A DNA stretch of 38,631 nucleotides from Streptomyces niphimycinicus (GTDB lineage: Bacteria; Actinomycetota; Actinomycetes; Streptomycetales; Streptomycetaceae), in NCBI RefSeq assembly GCF_018883605.1, contig NZ_JAHLEM010000165.1, forward strand, positions 1 through 38,631. The letters run 5' to 3'. Shown piece after piece: positions 17,053-24,916 of the stretch. The number at the start of each line of letters is the position of its first letter. The first letter of the stretch is position 1. The notes under the pieces are model-generated. The model searched no databases. It saw nothing but the letters and a program-made list of their open reading frames with translations, and had not been told where the DNA came from. The translations under genes and the position numbers were made by a program.

Positions 17053-18204
17053 TCAGCCGCCGTAGTAGGCGTCGAAGTTCTTCGCGAACTCGCCGCCGTT
17101 GAACTTGTCCCAGTTGATCGACCAGGCCATCAGTCCGCGCAGGGCGGGCCAGCTTCCGTGGGGCTGGTAGCCGCCGCAGTCGGTCTTCTTCGTCAGGCAG
17201 TTCAGGGTCTTGGTCACTTCACTGGGCTGGGTGTGGCCGTTGCCCGCGTTGGGGCTCGCGGGCAGGCCGATCGCCACTTGGGACGGGTCCAGCGGCGGGA
17301 ACACGTTGTTGGTGTCGCCCGCGACGGGGAAGCCGGTGAGCAGCATGTCGGTCATCGCGATGTGGAAGTCGGCGCTGCCCATGGTGTGGAACTGGTTGTC
17401 GAGCCCCATGATCGGTCCGGAGTTGTAGTCCTGGACGTGCAGCAGGGTGAGGTCGTCCCGCAGGGCGTGAATGACCGGGAGATACGCCCCGGCGCGCGGG
17501 TCCTGGCCTCCGGAGGGGCCCGAGCCGTAGAACTGGTAGCCCAACTGCACGAAGAACGTTTCCGGGGCCATGGTGAGGGTGAAGTCGGATCCGTACTTCG
17601 CCTTGAGCGACTTCACGGCCGAGATGAGATTGACGATCGCGGGGGTCTTCGGGTTCTTGAAGTCGGTGTCGCCGTCGTCCAGCGACAGCGAGTGGCCCTC
17701 GAAGTCGATGTCCAGGCCGTCCAGTCCGTACTTGTCGATGATCGCGCCGACCGACTCCACGAACTTGTCACGGGCGGCGGTGGTGGTGAGCTGCACCTGG
17801 CCGTTCTGCCCGCCGATGGATATCAGCACCTTCTTGCCCGCGGCCTGCTTGGCCTTGATGGCGGCCTTGAACTCGTCCTCCGACTCGACGTTCGAGCATT
17901 CGGTCTGCGGGCAGAGGCTGAAGCGGATGTCGCCGGAGGTGGTGGAGGTGGGTTCGCCGAAGGCCAGATCGATGATGTCCCAGCTATCGGGGACATCGGC
18001 CATTCGGGTGTATCCGGAGCCGTTGGCGAAGCTCGAGTGCAGATAGCCCACGAGCGCGTGCTCGGGGAGTGCCGCCTTCGAGCCGGCGGAGGTGGTGCCC
18101 GCTTCGGCGGTCGTCGCCGAGACCGTGGCGAGTAGTCCGGCCGTGGCGACGGAGACACATATGCCGGTCAGAACCCTCTTGCTCAGGGGGAAACGGAGGC
18201 TCAT
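17053..18204 (-). CDS. Secreted GH18 chitinase
   Basis: A 383-residue secreted endo-chitinase-type enzyme. Signal peptide: MSLRFPLSKRVLTGICVSVATAGLL..., cut probably near ATTAEAG (30-36). The GH18 barrel follows. SIGG (129-132) is the conserved strand-3 motif and LDGLDIDFEG (161-170) carries the full DGxDxDxE with Glu169 as catalytic acid. The C-terminal LMAWSINWDKF supplies the conserved Trp that lines the -1 site. It is a single-domain enzyme with no chitin-binding or fibronectin module. The start at 18204 has AAGGAG eight bases upstream; the upstream in-frame extension to 18297 lacks a site. Two DasR-like elements about 100-140 bases upstream suggest induction by chitin-derived sugars. Confidence 0.93.
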   Translation of the reverse strand: MSLRFPLSKRVLTGICVSVATAGLLATVSATTAEAGTTSAGSKAALPEHALVGYLHSSFANGSGYTRMADVPDSWDIIDLAFGEPTSTTSGDIRFSLCPQTECSNVESEDEFKAAIKAKQAAGKKVLISIGGQNGQVQLTTTAARDKFVESVGAIIDKYGLDGLDIDFEGHSLSLDDGDTDFKNPKTPAIVNLISAVKSLKAKYGSDFTLTMAPETFFVQLGYQFYGSGPSGGQDPRAGAYLPVIHALRDDLTLLHVQDYNSGPIMGLDNQFHTMGSADFHIAMTDMLLTGFPVAGDTNNVFPPLDPSQVAIGLPASPNAGNGHTQPSEVTKTLNCLTKKTDCGGYQPHGSWPALRGLMAWSINWDKFNGGEFAKNFDAYYGG

Positions 18205-18303
18205 GGGGACCGCTCCTTGATGTGGGGGGGAAGGCGGAGCCGAACCGAGGTGGGACGGGATGATCGGACGGCGTGGGGGGAGACTGCGCGCGCCCACGAG
18301 AAA

Positions 18304-18342
18304 ACAGGACTAGACCAGTGAGTGTCAATGGTACGGTCCAAT
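18304..18342 (-). promoter_or_regulatory. Two DasR/chitinase-box-like elements
   Basis: On the minus strand, ACTGGTCTAGTCCTGT (18304-18319) matches most of the DasR consensus ACTGGTCTAGACCACT, including an intact ACTGGTCTAG half. ATTGGACCGTACCATT (18327-18342) is a weaker second copy with TGG...ACCA. Paired elements near the promoter are typical of Streptomyces chitinase genes. The site and gene pairing fit; control by DasR is inference. The remainder of 18205-18591 shows no other gene. Confidence 0.65.
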
Positions 18343-18591
18343 TTCGAGGTTCCGCACTAGGTCGCCGTGATCGGCTCCCGCCCGCGTGCGGCGCGGAGCG
18401 AGGTTTCCCTCCGCCGGCCGTGGCCGTCGTCGACGTTGCCGGAGAGGAGGACGAGGAGGCCGTGCACACGGCGGTGCGGCGGTGGCAGGAGAACCGAGCC
18501 GTGGACGGCCAGGGTTGATGCCGCTCGGAGTCCCCGAGCGTAAGCGACGCCCCGCTCGGCGCCGGGCGCGGAACCGCGCACCCGCTCGCGC

Positions 18592-18624
18592 TTGACCTTC
18601 ACACTGGTGTGAGGGACTGAGACT
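18592..18624 (+). promoter_or_regulatory. MerR-type promoter/operator before the esterase
   Basis: TTGACC (18592-18597) is followed at once by the palindrome TCACAC-TG-GTGTGA (18599-18612), within a stretch reading CCTTCACACTGGTGTGAGG. A dyad filling a long spacer just after a TTGACC -35 box is the layout of MerR-activated promoters. The -10 box would lie in 18616-18624 (ACTGAGACT), which is poor, as expected if activation is needed. The esterase starts 55 bases further on. No MerR gene is adjacent. Confidence 0.5.
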
Positions 18625-18679
18625 CGCAGGGCACGGCTGGAGCGCAGCCGCTGTTCACGTGTTCTGAGGAGGATCAGTC

Positions 18680-19603
18680 ATGGTCTCGATCGATGTCCCC
18701 GCCTTCTACGAGGAGTGGGCGATCCGCAGCGGCGGCGTCTTCGACGCGGCCGCCGGGAAGGGGCCCGACACCCTGGAGGACATCCGGCTCGCCTACCGGA
18801 AGTTCTTCCAGGACAGCTTTCCGGTGCCGGACGGGGTGACTTTCGACCAGGTGAACGCGGGAGGGGTGGCCGCCGAGTATGCGATCGCCGCGGACCCCGT
18901 CCCCGGTCGGCACCTGTTCTATCTGCACGGTGGCGCGTACATCGTGGGGGATCCGCAGGGCTACCGCGGCCTGGTCGGCACCCTCGTCCGGCGGCTGCGG
19001 GCACGCGCGCTGGTGCCGGACTACCGACTGGCCCCGGAGGCGGTCTTCCCGGCCGCCGTCGATGACGCCGTCGCGGCCTACCGCTGGCTGCTGGAACAGG
19101 AAGTGGCGCCGGAGAACGTGGTGTTCGCCGGTGACTCCGCCGGTGGCGCGATGGCGGTCAGTGCCCTGGTCGCGGCCCGTGACCAGGGCCTTCCGATGCC
19201 GGCCGCCACCATCGCCATCTCTCCCTGGGCCAACTTGGAACACACCGGGGCCACGATGTTCACCCTGGACGCCGTGGACCCGTCCGTCGGCCGCGAAGGG
19301 CTGCGCCGTGCCGCGGAGGTGTTCCTGGGCAGTGCCCCGCGGAACAGTCCGCTGGCCTCCCCGGTCTTCGCCGACACCCGCGGACTGCCACCCGTACTGA
19401 TCCAGATCGGCGGCCATGAGGTCATGCTCAGCGACGCCATCAGGCTGGCCGCCAAACTGGCCGAGGACGCCGTACCCACGCGGCTGGACGTCGCACCGGG
19501 GATGGGACACGTATGGCATCTGCTCGCCGGTCACCTCCCGGCCGCGGACAAGGCCGTCGCCGATGCCGTTGCCTTCGCGGAGGAGCACCTCCCCGCGGCG
19601 TGA
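18680..19603 (+). CDS. Alpha/beta hydrolase, hormone-sensitive-lipase-type esterase
   Basis: A 307-residue esterase of the HSL (family IV) group. HGGA (83-86, in LFYLHGGAYIVGD) forms the oxyanion hole in place of the usual HGGG. Nucleophile Ser153 is in GDSAGGAMA and DYRLAPE (114-120) is the family's conserved block. The catalytic His is expected in PGMGHVWH (273-280). The acid residue normally found in G-D-R-D-x-L is not obvious: here the site reads IGGHEVMLSDA, so Glu247 or Asp252 would have to serve. GAGGAGG precedes the ATG. A cytoplasmic acyl-ester substrate is likely but undefined. Confidence 0.88.
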   Translation: MVSIDVPAFYEEWAIRSGGVFDAAAGKGPDTLEDIRLAYRKFFQDSFPVPDGVTFDQVNAGGVAAEYAIAADPVPGRHLFYLHGGAYIVGDPQGYRGLVGTLVRRLRARALVPDYRLAPEAVFPAAVDDAVAAYRWLLEQEVAPENVVFAGDSAGGAMAVSALVAARDQGLPMPAATIAISPWANLEHTGATMFTLDAVDPSVGREGLRRAAEVFLGSAPRNSPLASPVFADTRGLPPVLIQIGGHEVMLSDAIRLAAKLAEDAVPTRLDVAPGMGHVWHLLAGHLPAADKAVADAVAFAEEHLPAA

Positions 19604-19671
19604 GCGTCACCACCCCGCTGGTGAGCGGTGGCCGGGTGGTGCTGGCACCTCCCCGCGGCGTGAGCGTCACC
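19585..19671. repeat. 27-bp direct repeat spaced 60 bp, at the esterase stop
   Basis: An exact 27-bp sequence starting GCACCTCCCCGCGGCGTGAG occurs at 19585-19611 and 19645-19671. The first copy spans the end of the esterase gene, including its stop codon. The second lies just before the ridA remnant. The copies may mark a duplication linked to the event that truncated the remnant. Confidence 0.9.
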
Positions 19672-19697
19672 TCGCGGTGGGCGGTCGATTCGGTGGC

Positions 19698-19835
19698 ATG
19701 TTCGCCATCCGCGAGGCCCGCGCCCTCCACATGCCCGACGACCGGCTGCCGCCCGCCTCGGCGGTACAGGTCGTCTCGCTGGTGCGGCCGGAGTTCCTCA
19801 TGGAGGTCGAGGCACTCGCGGTGGTGGCCGGGTGA
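19698..19835 (+). pseudogene. C-terminal remnant of a Rid/YjgF-family protein
   Basis: The 45 codons from 19698 read MFAIREARALHMPDDRLPPA...VQVVSLVRPEFLMEVEALAVV. This is the characteristic C-terminal third of Rid (YjgF/YER057c) proteins, with PPAS, VQV, LVRP and the final EVEA-AVV strand. A full member is about 130 residues, so at least 80 N-terminal residues are missing and no ribosome binding site precedes 19698. It lies right after the second copy of a 27-bp direct repeat. An intact Rid protein removes reactive enamine/imine intermediates. Confidence 0.7.
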
Positions 19836-19881
19836 CCGGATGACTCCGACCCCGGATGACTGCGACTCCGGATGACTCGGG
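19834..19881. repeat. Short degenerate tandem repeat (CCGGATGACT)
   Basis: CCGGATGACT recurs three times at 16-17-base intervals across 19837-19874, followed by GGGATGG. It lies between the ridA remnant and the convergent NmrA-like gene. It has no coding sense. Confidence 0.7.
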
Positions 19882-19886
19882 ATGGC

Positions 19887-20768
19887 TTACGGCGCGTCGG
19901 CGAGCCGGTGCCTGAGGTGGTCGTAGGCCCAGGCGGCGAGGGTGGTCGGGGTGGTGGTCCGGAGGCTGCGGCGCTGTTCGGGTACGAAGTCTTCGCGCAG
20001 GCCGGTCGACATTCCGATCACGGCCTCGACCAGGCCGTCCGGCATCCCCGCCTGCTGGAGCTGGGCGCGCATGGCGTCGTCCGTGATCTGTTCGACGCCG
20101 ATCCGCCGACCGGTGGCAGTGGTGAGGATGTCGCTGACCTCTCGCCAGGTGAGGTCGGCGGGCCCATGAACCGCCTGTACGCAGCGTCCCGACCAGGTGG
20201 CGGAGAGGAGACGGGTGGCGGCGACCTCGGCGATATCGCGCGGCGCCACCCAGGCCATCGGTTGGTCGAGCGGAAGGATCACCTGGAGGGTGCCGGTTCG
20301 TAGGGCCCCGAGTTGAAGCTCGAGATTGGTGAAGAAGTAGGCGCAGCGGAGGTGGGTGACATCGACGCCCGTGCCATCCAAAGCGATCTCGGTCTGTGCC
20401 AGGCCATCGATCTCACCGGCACCATGACGTTTCTCGGCGCCTACGCTGCTTTGGAAGACGACGCGGCCGATCCGGTTCTCGGTGACGGCACGGACCACGC
20501 TCCTGGTGGCGCGGTCGTATTCGGCGAGTGGGTCCCCGCTGCCGCTGGTCGGGTTCACCCAGAACAGCGCGTCGATATCGGCGGTCGCGGCCACCACCGC
20601 ATCGGCGTCGTATTGGTCGACCGGCACGGCATCCACCGCGTCTCGCACCTCGGGCGCCAGCCGGGCGGGGTCGCGCAGCAAGACGCGTGGCCGGACCCCG
20701 GCGCGGACCAGTGTGGCGATGACGTGGCGGCCGACGTTTCCGGTCGGCGTGGTGACAGCGATGCGCAT
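19887..20768 (-). CDS. NmrA-like NAD(P)-binding protein (atypical SDR)
   Basis: A 293-residue Rossmann-fold protein. VTTPTGNVGRHVIATL (4-19) gives the GxxGxxG-type cofactor motif with TPTGNVG, and LLRDPARL after strand 2 (Arg-Asp) suggests NADP(H). VVFQSSVGAEK replaces the classical SDR active site, and no YxxxK is present, as in the NmrA group. Members are NADP-dependent sensors or reductases, often annotated as quinone-oxidoreductase-like. The start at 20768 follows GGGAGAGACG. The upstream 290 bases hold two GAGAGCTGAGA direct repeats (20775-20806) and the divergent membrane gene. Confidence 0.85.
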   Translation of the reverse strand: MRIAVTTPTGNVGRHVIATLVRAGVRPRVLLRDPARLAPEVRDAVDAVPVDQYDADAVVAATADIDALFWVNPTSGSGDPLAEYDRATRSVVRAVTENRIGRVVFQSSVGAEKRHGAGEIDGLAQTEIALDGTGVDVTHLRCAYFFTNLELQLGALRTGTLQVILPLDQPMAWVAPRDIAEVAATRLLSATWSGRCVQAVHGPADLTWREVSDILTTATGRRIGVEQITDDAMRAQLQQAGMPDGLVEAVIGMSTGLREDFVPEQRRSLRTTTPTTLAAWAYDHLRHRLADAP

Positions 20769-20891
20769 CGTCTCTCCCTCTCAGCTCTCGGTTCTCAGCT
20801 CTCAGTGGTGGCTCGATCGCAGGTTAGGAGCCAATGCGGTCGGAATCTGTCCTCCTCCCAGGTATCCGGGTGGACCGCCACCGCCCCGGCG

Positions 20892-20919
20892 CACTGACAC
20901 TGACTCACCACAGTCAGTG
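20892..20919. promoter_or_regulatory. Inverted/direct repeats in the NmrA / membrane-protein intergenic region
   Basis: CACTGAC occurs at 20892-20898 with its complement GTCAGTG at 20913-20919. An internal ACTGAC (20899-20904) also pairs with GTCAGT, forming alternative short dyads. This is the only structured element in 20807-21057 between two divergent starts, so it is a candidate operator. No regulator gene is adjacent. Confidence 0.3.
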
Positions 20920-21057
20920 GTCCCAAGGTCTGACTCCCGCCTTCGCCCGTGCGCCCCGAGACGTACGCCGCCGCGTGCTCCGGACGGATGTGACCGTGGG
21001 ACGGTGCGTGGCAATCTCCGGGGTGTCGGACCAAGCGCGCACACGGGAGCCGCCGTC

Positions 21058-21591
21058 ATGTCCATCAGCGCGTCGCCACCTGCCCCCTCGCTCCTCCTGA
21101 CCGCCGCGCCCGTCCCCTCGTGGGCCAGGCGCGTGGCGGCCGCGACCCTATGGGCCTCCGCGCCGTCCGCCCTCTGGCGGCTCGCCGTGGTGCTCGGCGT
21201 CCCGCTGGGGCTCGCCGAATCCGAGTACGACGCGATGCTCATCCCCGGCTGGGGGTATCTCATCGTGCCGTCGCTGTCCGTGTTCCAAGAGGCCCTGGCC
21301 TTCCTGACGCTGGGGCTGGTGCGGACATGGGGCGAGGTGTGGCCGCGCTGGATCCCGGGTCTGCGGGGCCGCCGCATCCCCGTATACGCCGCGGTCGTAC
21401 CCGCGGCGCTGGGCGCACTCGCCTGCACGATCTACGGTGTGCTCTTCACCTGGACCACGCTGCACGCCGACATGGAGATCACGCGGTGGGGGGAGTGGCT
21501 GATGAACCTCTGCTACGTGCCGTTGGTCGCGTGGGGGCCACTGCTGGCCGTCGTCACCGTGCACTACTACCGGCGGCGCACACACGGCTGA
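21058..21591 (+). CDS. Small integral membrane protein of unknown function
   Basis: A 177-residue protein with four probable membrane helices at about 27-52, 62-88, 107-133 and 149-170. It ends in a basic tail (YYRRRTHG), placing the C-terminus in the cytoplasm. Conserved-looking features include SALWRLAVVLGVPLG, GWGYLIVPSLSVFQE and WGEWLMNLCYVPLVAWGPLL. Similar proteins are common in Streptomyces and have no known role. The ATG at 21058 follows CACGGGAG at eight bases; the frame is open upstream to 20482 but that part is antisense to the NmrA gene. Confidence 0.8.
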   Translation: MSISASPPAPSLLLTAAPVPSWARRVAAATLWASAPSALWRLAVVLGVPLGLAESEYDAMLIPGWGYLIVPSLSVFQEALAFLTLGLVRTWGEVWPRWIPGLRGRRIPVYAAVVPAALGALACTIYGVLFTWTTLHADMEITRWGEWLMNLCYVPLVAWGPLLAVVTVHYYRRRTHG

Positions 21592-21654
21592 GCCGCGTGT
21601 GCTCGACCACTTCAATTCACCGGCGGTTGAGGACTCCGCGGATGGCGTTCGCGG

Positions 21655-22626
21655 CTATCTACGGGCCGCGGTGGCCGAGGGCAGTTCGCCGAAGCGGTCG
21701 CGGTACTCCCCGGCGAAGCGGCCCAGATGGGTGATGCCCCATCGGTAGGCGATCACCCCGACGGGGTCGGTGGAGGTGAGGATGTCCGCACGGATCCGGG
21801 CCAGCCGAAGGTTGCGTACATACGCCAGGGGAGGCAGCCCGAGCCGTGCGCGGAACGTGGAGCTGATGGTCCGCGGGCTGCACTGCGCGGCGTCGGCGAT
21901 GCCATCGAGACTGATGCGCTCGGTGAGGTTCGTTTCGATGAAGGCGAGGGCGGCGCGCAGGGAACGCGGGTGGCCGGGGCGAGGGCTGTCGCACAGTTCG
22001 CCGGTGTGGGTGTGCGGCTGCGCCAGGAGCAGGGCGGTGACGATGCACCGCAGTTGGCTGCGCTGGAGCTCGGCACGGTGGAACAGGGGATCCCCCGAGT
22101 CGAGCTGTTCGATGAGGGAGCGGACCAGTAGCCGAACCGCCCGGCCCTTGGGCCTGGCCAGATCCAGGGCGAAATCGAAGCGTACGGTGGAGACCGGCGG
22201 GTGGCCGGTCAGCGCGGCGAATTCCTGGTCGACCAGCGCGCCGTCGATCCGCAGCCCCAGGAATCGCGTCCGGCTGCCCAGCGGCCGCAGCTCCTGGGTG
22301 TCTCCGGGGTTCACGACTCCCGCGGTCGCCTTGTCGAGGGTCGCCCTCAGGGCGCCGCGGGATGCCGCGATCTCACCGGACACACCGAGGTTGACGAAGT
22401 ACGAGTGTCGGCCCGGCGCCGCGGCGACACGTACATCCAGGGGCGAGGCGAAGTAGCCGACCGCGAAGTCGTGGGCGGTGACGCCGCGCAGTTCGTGGTC
22501 CCCGCCGCCCAGGCCGGCCAGCGGTGATGTGGTGATCGAACCGCCGAACAGCCGGGTGGCGGCATTGAGCAGGTCGACCGGGTTCTCGGATCGGGTCATG
22601 AGGAAATCCCGCAGCAAAGAGGCCAC
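21655..22626 (-). CDS. AraC-family transcriptional regulator
   Basis: A 323-residue regulator and last gene of the monooxygenase-hydrolase-dioxygenase operon, 94 bases after the dioxygenase. The C-terminal third is the AraC double helix-turn-helix: SLRAALAFIETNLTERISLDGIADAAQCSPRTISSTFRARLG, then PLAYVRNLRLARIRADIL and VIAYRWGITHLGRFAGEYRDRFGELPS. The N-terminal 200 residues match the AraC_binding_2 type (FAVGYFASPLDVRV, GRHSYFVNLGVSGE, TATAGVVNPGD-like block). A GTG start at 22626 with AAGGGAG eight bases upstream is preferred to the ATG at 22599. It probably activates its own operon on sensing the aromatic substrate (inference). Confidence 0.88.
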   Translation of the reverse strand: MASLLRDFLMTRSENPVDLLNAATRLFGGSITTSPLAGLGGGDHELRGVTAHDFAVGYFASPLDVRVAAAPGRHSYFVNLGVSGEIAASRGALRATLDKATAGVVNPGDTQELRPLGSRTRFLGLRIDGALVDQEFAALTGHPPVSTVRFDFALDLARPKGRAVRLLVRSLIEQLDSGDPLFHRAELQRSQLRCIVTALLLAQPHTHTGELCDSPRPGHPRSLRAALAFIETNLTERISLDGIADAAQCSPRTISSTFRARLGLPPLAYVRNLRLARIRADILTSTDPVGVIAYRWGITHLGRFAGEYRDRFGELPSATAARR

Positions 22627-22720
22627 GGCCTCGTCTCCCTTCGGCCCCGCGTACGCGCGAGCCCTCCGCTCCACGCCCGCCCTCTGACGACGATACGTCG
22701 GAGAGTCCTCGGCCGGACAC

Positions 22721-23662
22721 TCACATGGGCGGGGCGACGAACAGCCCCGGGTCGACGTCGTTGTGGGACTTGGCGGCGATGAACTCGTCCATCTCGTTCG
22801 CGGTGCCCCACTGGTCGGCGTTGGCGGGGTCGCGCAGGTCGTAGAGGTGCGGATGCCAGGTGTCCTCGTCCAGCACCTCCAGCTCGGTGGTGTACTCCAC
22901 GGTGTTGCCGGCCCGGTCGAGGAAGTAGCTGAAGGAGTTGTCCCCGGCGCGATGCCGACCCGGGCCCCACAGGCGCTCGATGCCCATACGTCGCATCCGG
23001 CCGGTGCCCCGCATGAACTCGTCGACTCCGCGCAGCTCGAAGGAGGCATGGTGGAACGCCGCGTGCGGCCCCCGCACGATGCCGAAGCTGTGATGGATGG
23101 CGTTGCACCGCAGGAACCACATGATCTCACCGCGGCCACCGACACACATGGTGTCCGACAGCCGGAACCCGAGGTGCTTGATGTACCAGGCAACCGTGGC
23201 TTCGGGCGTGGGCGAGTTCATCAGCACATGCGACAGGCGGACGGGGACGGACTCACGGGCCTCGATCGTGCGGTGCCGACGTGGCGCGACGTCGGCCGAA
23301 ACCTCCACGACCCGGCCTTCGTTGTCGAAGAAGCGGACGGCATAGCCGCCCCCGGGGGTGTCGATGGTCCGGGGTTCGTGCACCAGCCGTACGCCCTGTG
23401 CCATCAGCCGCGCGGCCAGGGTGTCGACGTCCGCCACGTCGGCAGCGCCGAAGGCGATGAGGTCGGTGCGCTTGTGGGCGTCCTCGCGCAGCCGCACCAC
23501 GTACTGCTCAGGGGAGCCTTCGGCGGCCAGGAACGAGACGCCGGTGTCGCGGTGGGATTCGGTCAGTCCCCACAGTTCGGTGTAGAACCGGCGTTGCTCG
23601 GCGAAGTTCGGCATGGCGACATCGATGTGCCGCAGGTGGGTGATCAAGCTGGTGTGGCTCAT
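22721..23662 (-). CDS. Extradiol ring-cleavage dioxygenase (VOC type I)
   Basis: A 313-residue two-domain vicinal-oxygen-chelate enzyme, expected to open a catechol ring next to its hydroxyl pair using Fe(II). The N-terminal domain (about 6-125) ends in FFDNEGRVVEV. The catalytic C-terminal domain has the three metal ligands His145 (RLSHVLM), His205 (AFHHASFEL) and Glu257 (NTVEYTTE), plus HHSFGIV near 190, where the acid-base His is usual. ATG at 23662 follows AAGGAG at eight bases. The product would be a ring-opened semialdehyde or vinylogous diketone for the upstream-encoded hydrolase. The exact catechol cannot be read from sequence. Confidence 0.9.
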   Translation of the reverse strand: MSHTSLITHLRHIDVAMPNFAEQRRFYTELWGLTESHRDTGVSFLAAEGSPEQYVVRLREDAHKRTDLIAFGAADVADVDTLAARLMAQGVRLVHEPRTIDTPGGGYAVRFFDNEGRVVEVSADVAPRRHRTIEARESVPVRLSHVLMNSPTPEATVAWYIKHLGFRLSDTMCVGGRGEIMWFLRCNAIHHSFGIVRGPHAAFHHASFELRGVDEFMRGTGRMRRMGIERLWGPGRHRAGDNSFSYFLDRAGNTVEYTTELEVLDEDTWHPHLYDLRDPANADQWGTANEMDEFIAAKSHNDVDPGLFVAPPM

Positions 23663-23702
23663 CTCAGGCACTCCTTGTGTCTGACGTGCGACGTGTGACG
23701 GG

Positions 23703-24872
23703 TCAACTGAGCTGTTCAGTAAGCCAGTTGACGACGGAGGGCAACACGGGTCCCACCCCCATATGGCCGCCCGGGAACATCCGAGCGGTCTTGGGGCTCC
23801 CGTGTTCAAGGGCCAGATACATGTCCGCCGACGCGTTCTGCTGGTCGTCCTTGCCGTTGACCAGAAGCAACGGGCACGACGGCATGTCCAGAACGCCTTG
23901 GTCCAGCAGGGACAGCTCCGGGCAGCGGGCCACATAGTCCTCGAAGGTCTCACCGCCGAAGATGCGTGCCCGGGCCGGCATCAGGTCCATCAGATAGGAC
24001 GAGGCGTTGCGGCTCCGTTCCTGCCACTCCGGCTGGAAGGTCAGATGGACGCCGCCTCCCCAGTTGACGGCGGCGGCCAGGTGTTCGCGGTGGGTGTGGG
24101 CGAGCTTCAGCGCCCAGTAGCCCCCGAACGACAGCCCCAGGGCCGCCACCCGGTCGGTGTCCAGGTCGTCCTGGTCGCGCAGCCAGGCGAAGACCGGATC
24201 CCACTGCCGTTCGGCATCACGGCCGGCGTGCAGAGGTGACTGCCCCACCCCGGGCTTGTCGATGTGGAGGGTCGCGAAGCCTCGTTCCCGCAGCATCCGC
24301 CCGCGGGCGTAGCTCTCCTCCTTCCACACATCGATGCCGCCCCACATCATGACCACCGGAGGGCGCGCCGCTCCTCCTGGCGGACGTGCCACGAAGAACC
24401 TCACCATGTCTCCCTCGCCGTCGCGCCCCTCGAAGGGCAGCGCCACGTGCTGGATGGGGGTGGGCTCCAGTGCGGACACCCGGCGGAAACACTCCACGGC
24501 CCGGTGATACGCGGCGAGCTTGGCCGGGTGCAGCGGGGAGGGGAAGCGGCCCAGGAAGGCGAACTGGTATGCCTGCCACCAGTTCTCCAGGGCCCCCTCG
24601 CGGTCACCGCGGCTCTCGGCCTCGCACGCCCGGACGGCGAAGTCCTCCGCACCCGCCAGCCAGTGTCCGGCCCAGGTCTCGGGATCGGTGCCCGGCAGCG
24701 TGTCGATGTGCCGTGCGGCGGCGGCGTGGTCGATGGCGTTGAAGGGATGCTCGCGTCGCTCGAGATGGTCGCGCAGCCACTGCTGCGCCTCGGGCAGAGT
24801 GCGGGACGGTGCGGCGGGCAACTGCTCTCCTCGTCGATGCTCAGTACTCGTTGCGTCGGTTTGCCGATTCAT
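23703..24872 (-). CDS. Alpha/beta hydrolase, dihydropseudooxynicotine-hydrolase / FrsA-like
   Basis: A 389-residue hydrolase with an N-terminal helical cap domain (about 25-135; AAARHIDTLPGTDPETWAGH, AESRGDREGALENWWQAYQF) typical of the DHPON-hydrolase/FrsA group. The triad is Ser248 (LGLSFGGYWA), Asp342 (LLLVNGKDDQQ) and His370 (MFPGGHMGVGP); GGIDVWKEE is the oxyanion-hole region. Characterised relatives cleave C-C bonds in 1,3- or vinylogous diketones, which fits a step after ring cleavage. It lies 44 bases after the monooxygenase and 40 before the dioxygenase. The ATG at 24872 has no clear ribosome binding site; a TTG near 24818 behind GAGGAG is an alternative. Confidence 0.85.
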   Translation of the reverse strand: MNRQTDATSTEHRRGEQLPAAPSRTLPEAQQWLRDHLERREHPFNAIDHAAAARHIDTLPGTDPETWAGHWLAGAEDFAVRACEAESRGDREGALENWWQAYQFAFLGRFPSPLHPAKLAAYHRAVECFRRVSALEPTPIQHVALPFEGRDGEGDMVRFFVARPPGGAARPPVVMMWGGIDVWKEESYARGRMLRERGFATLHIDKPGVGQSPLHAGRDAERQWDPVFAWLRDQDDLDTDRVAALGLSFGGYWALKLAHTHREHLAAAVNWGGGVHLTFQPEWQERSRNASSYLMDLMPARARIFGGETFEDYVARCPELSLLDQGVLDMPSCPLLLVNGKDDQQNASADMYLALEHGSPKTARMFPGGHMGVGPVLPSVVNWLTEQLS

Positions 24873-24916
24873 CGATCGCACGGGACGGCGCGTCCGTGCG
24901 TTGCGCGGCCGGATGG

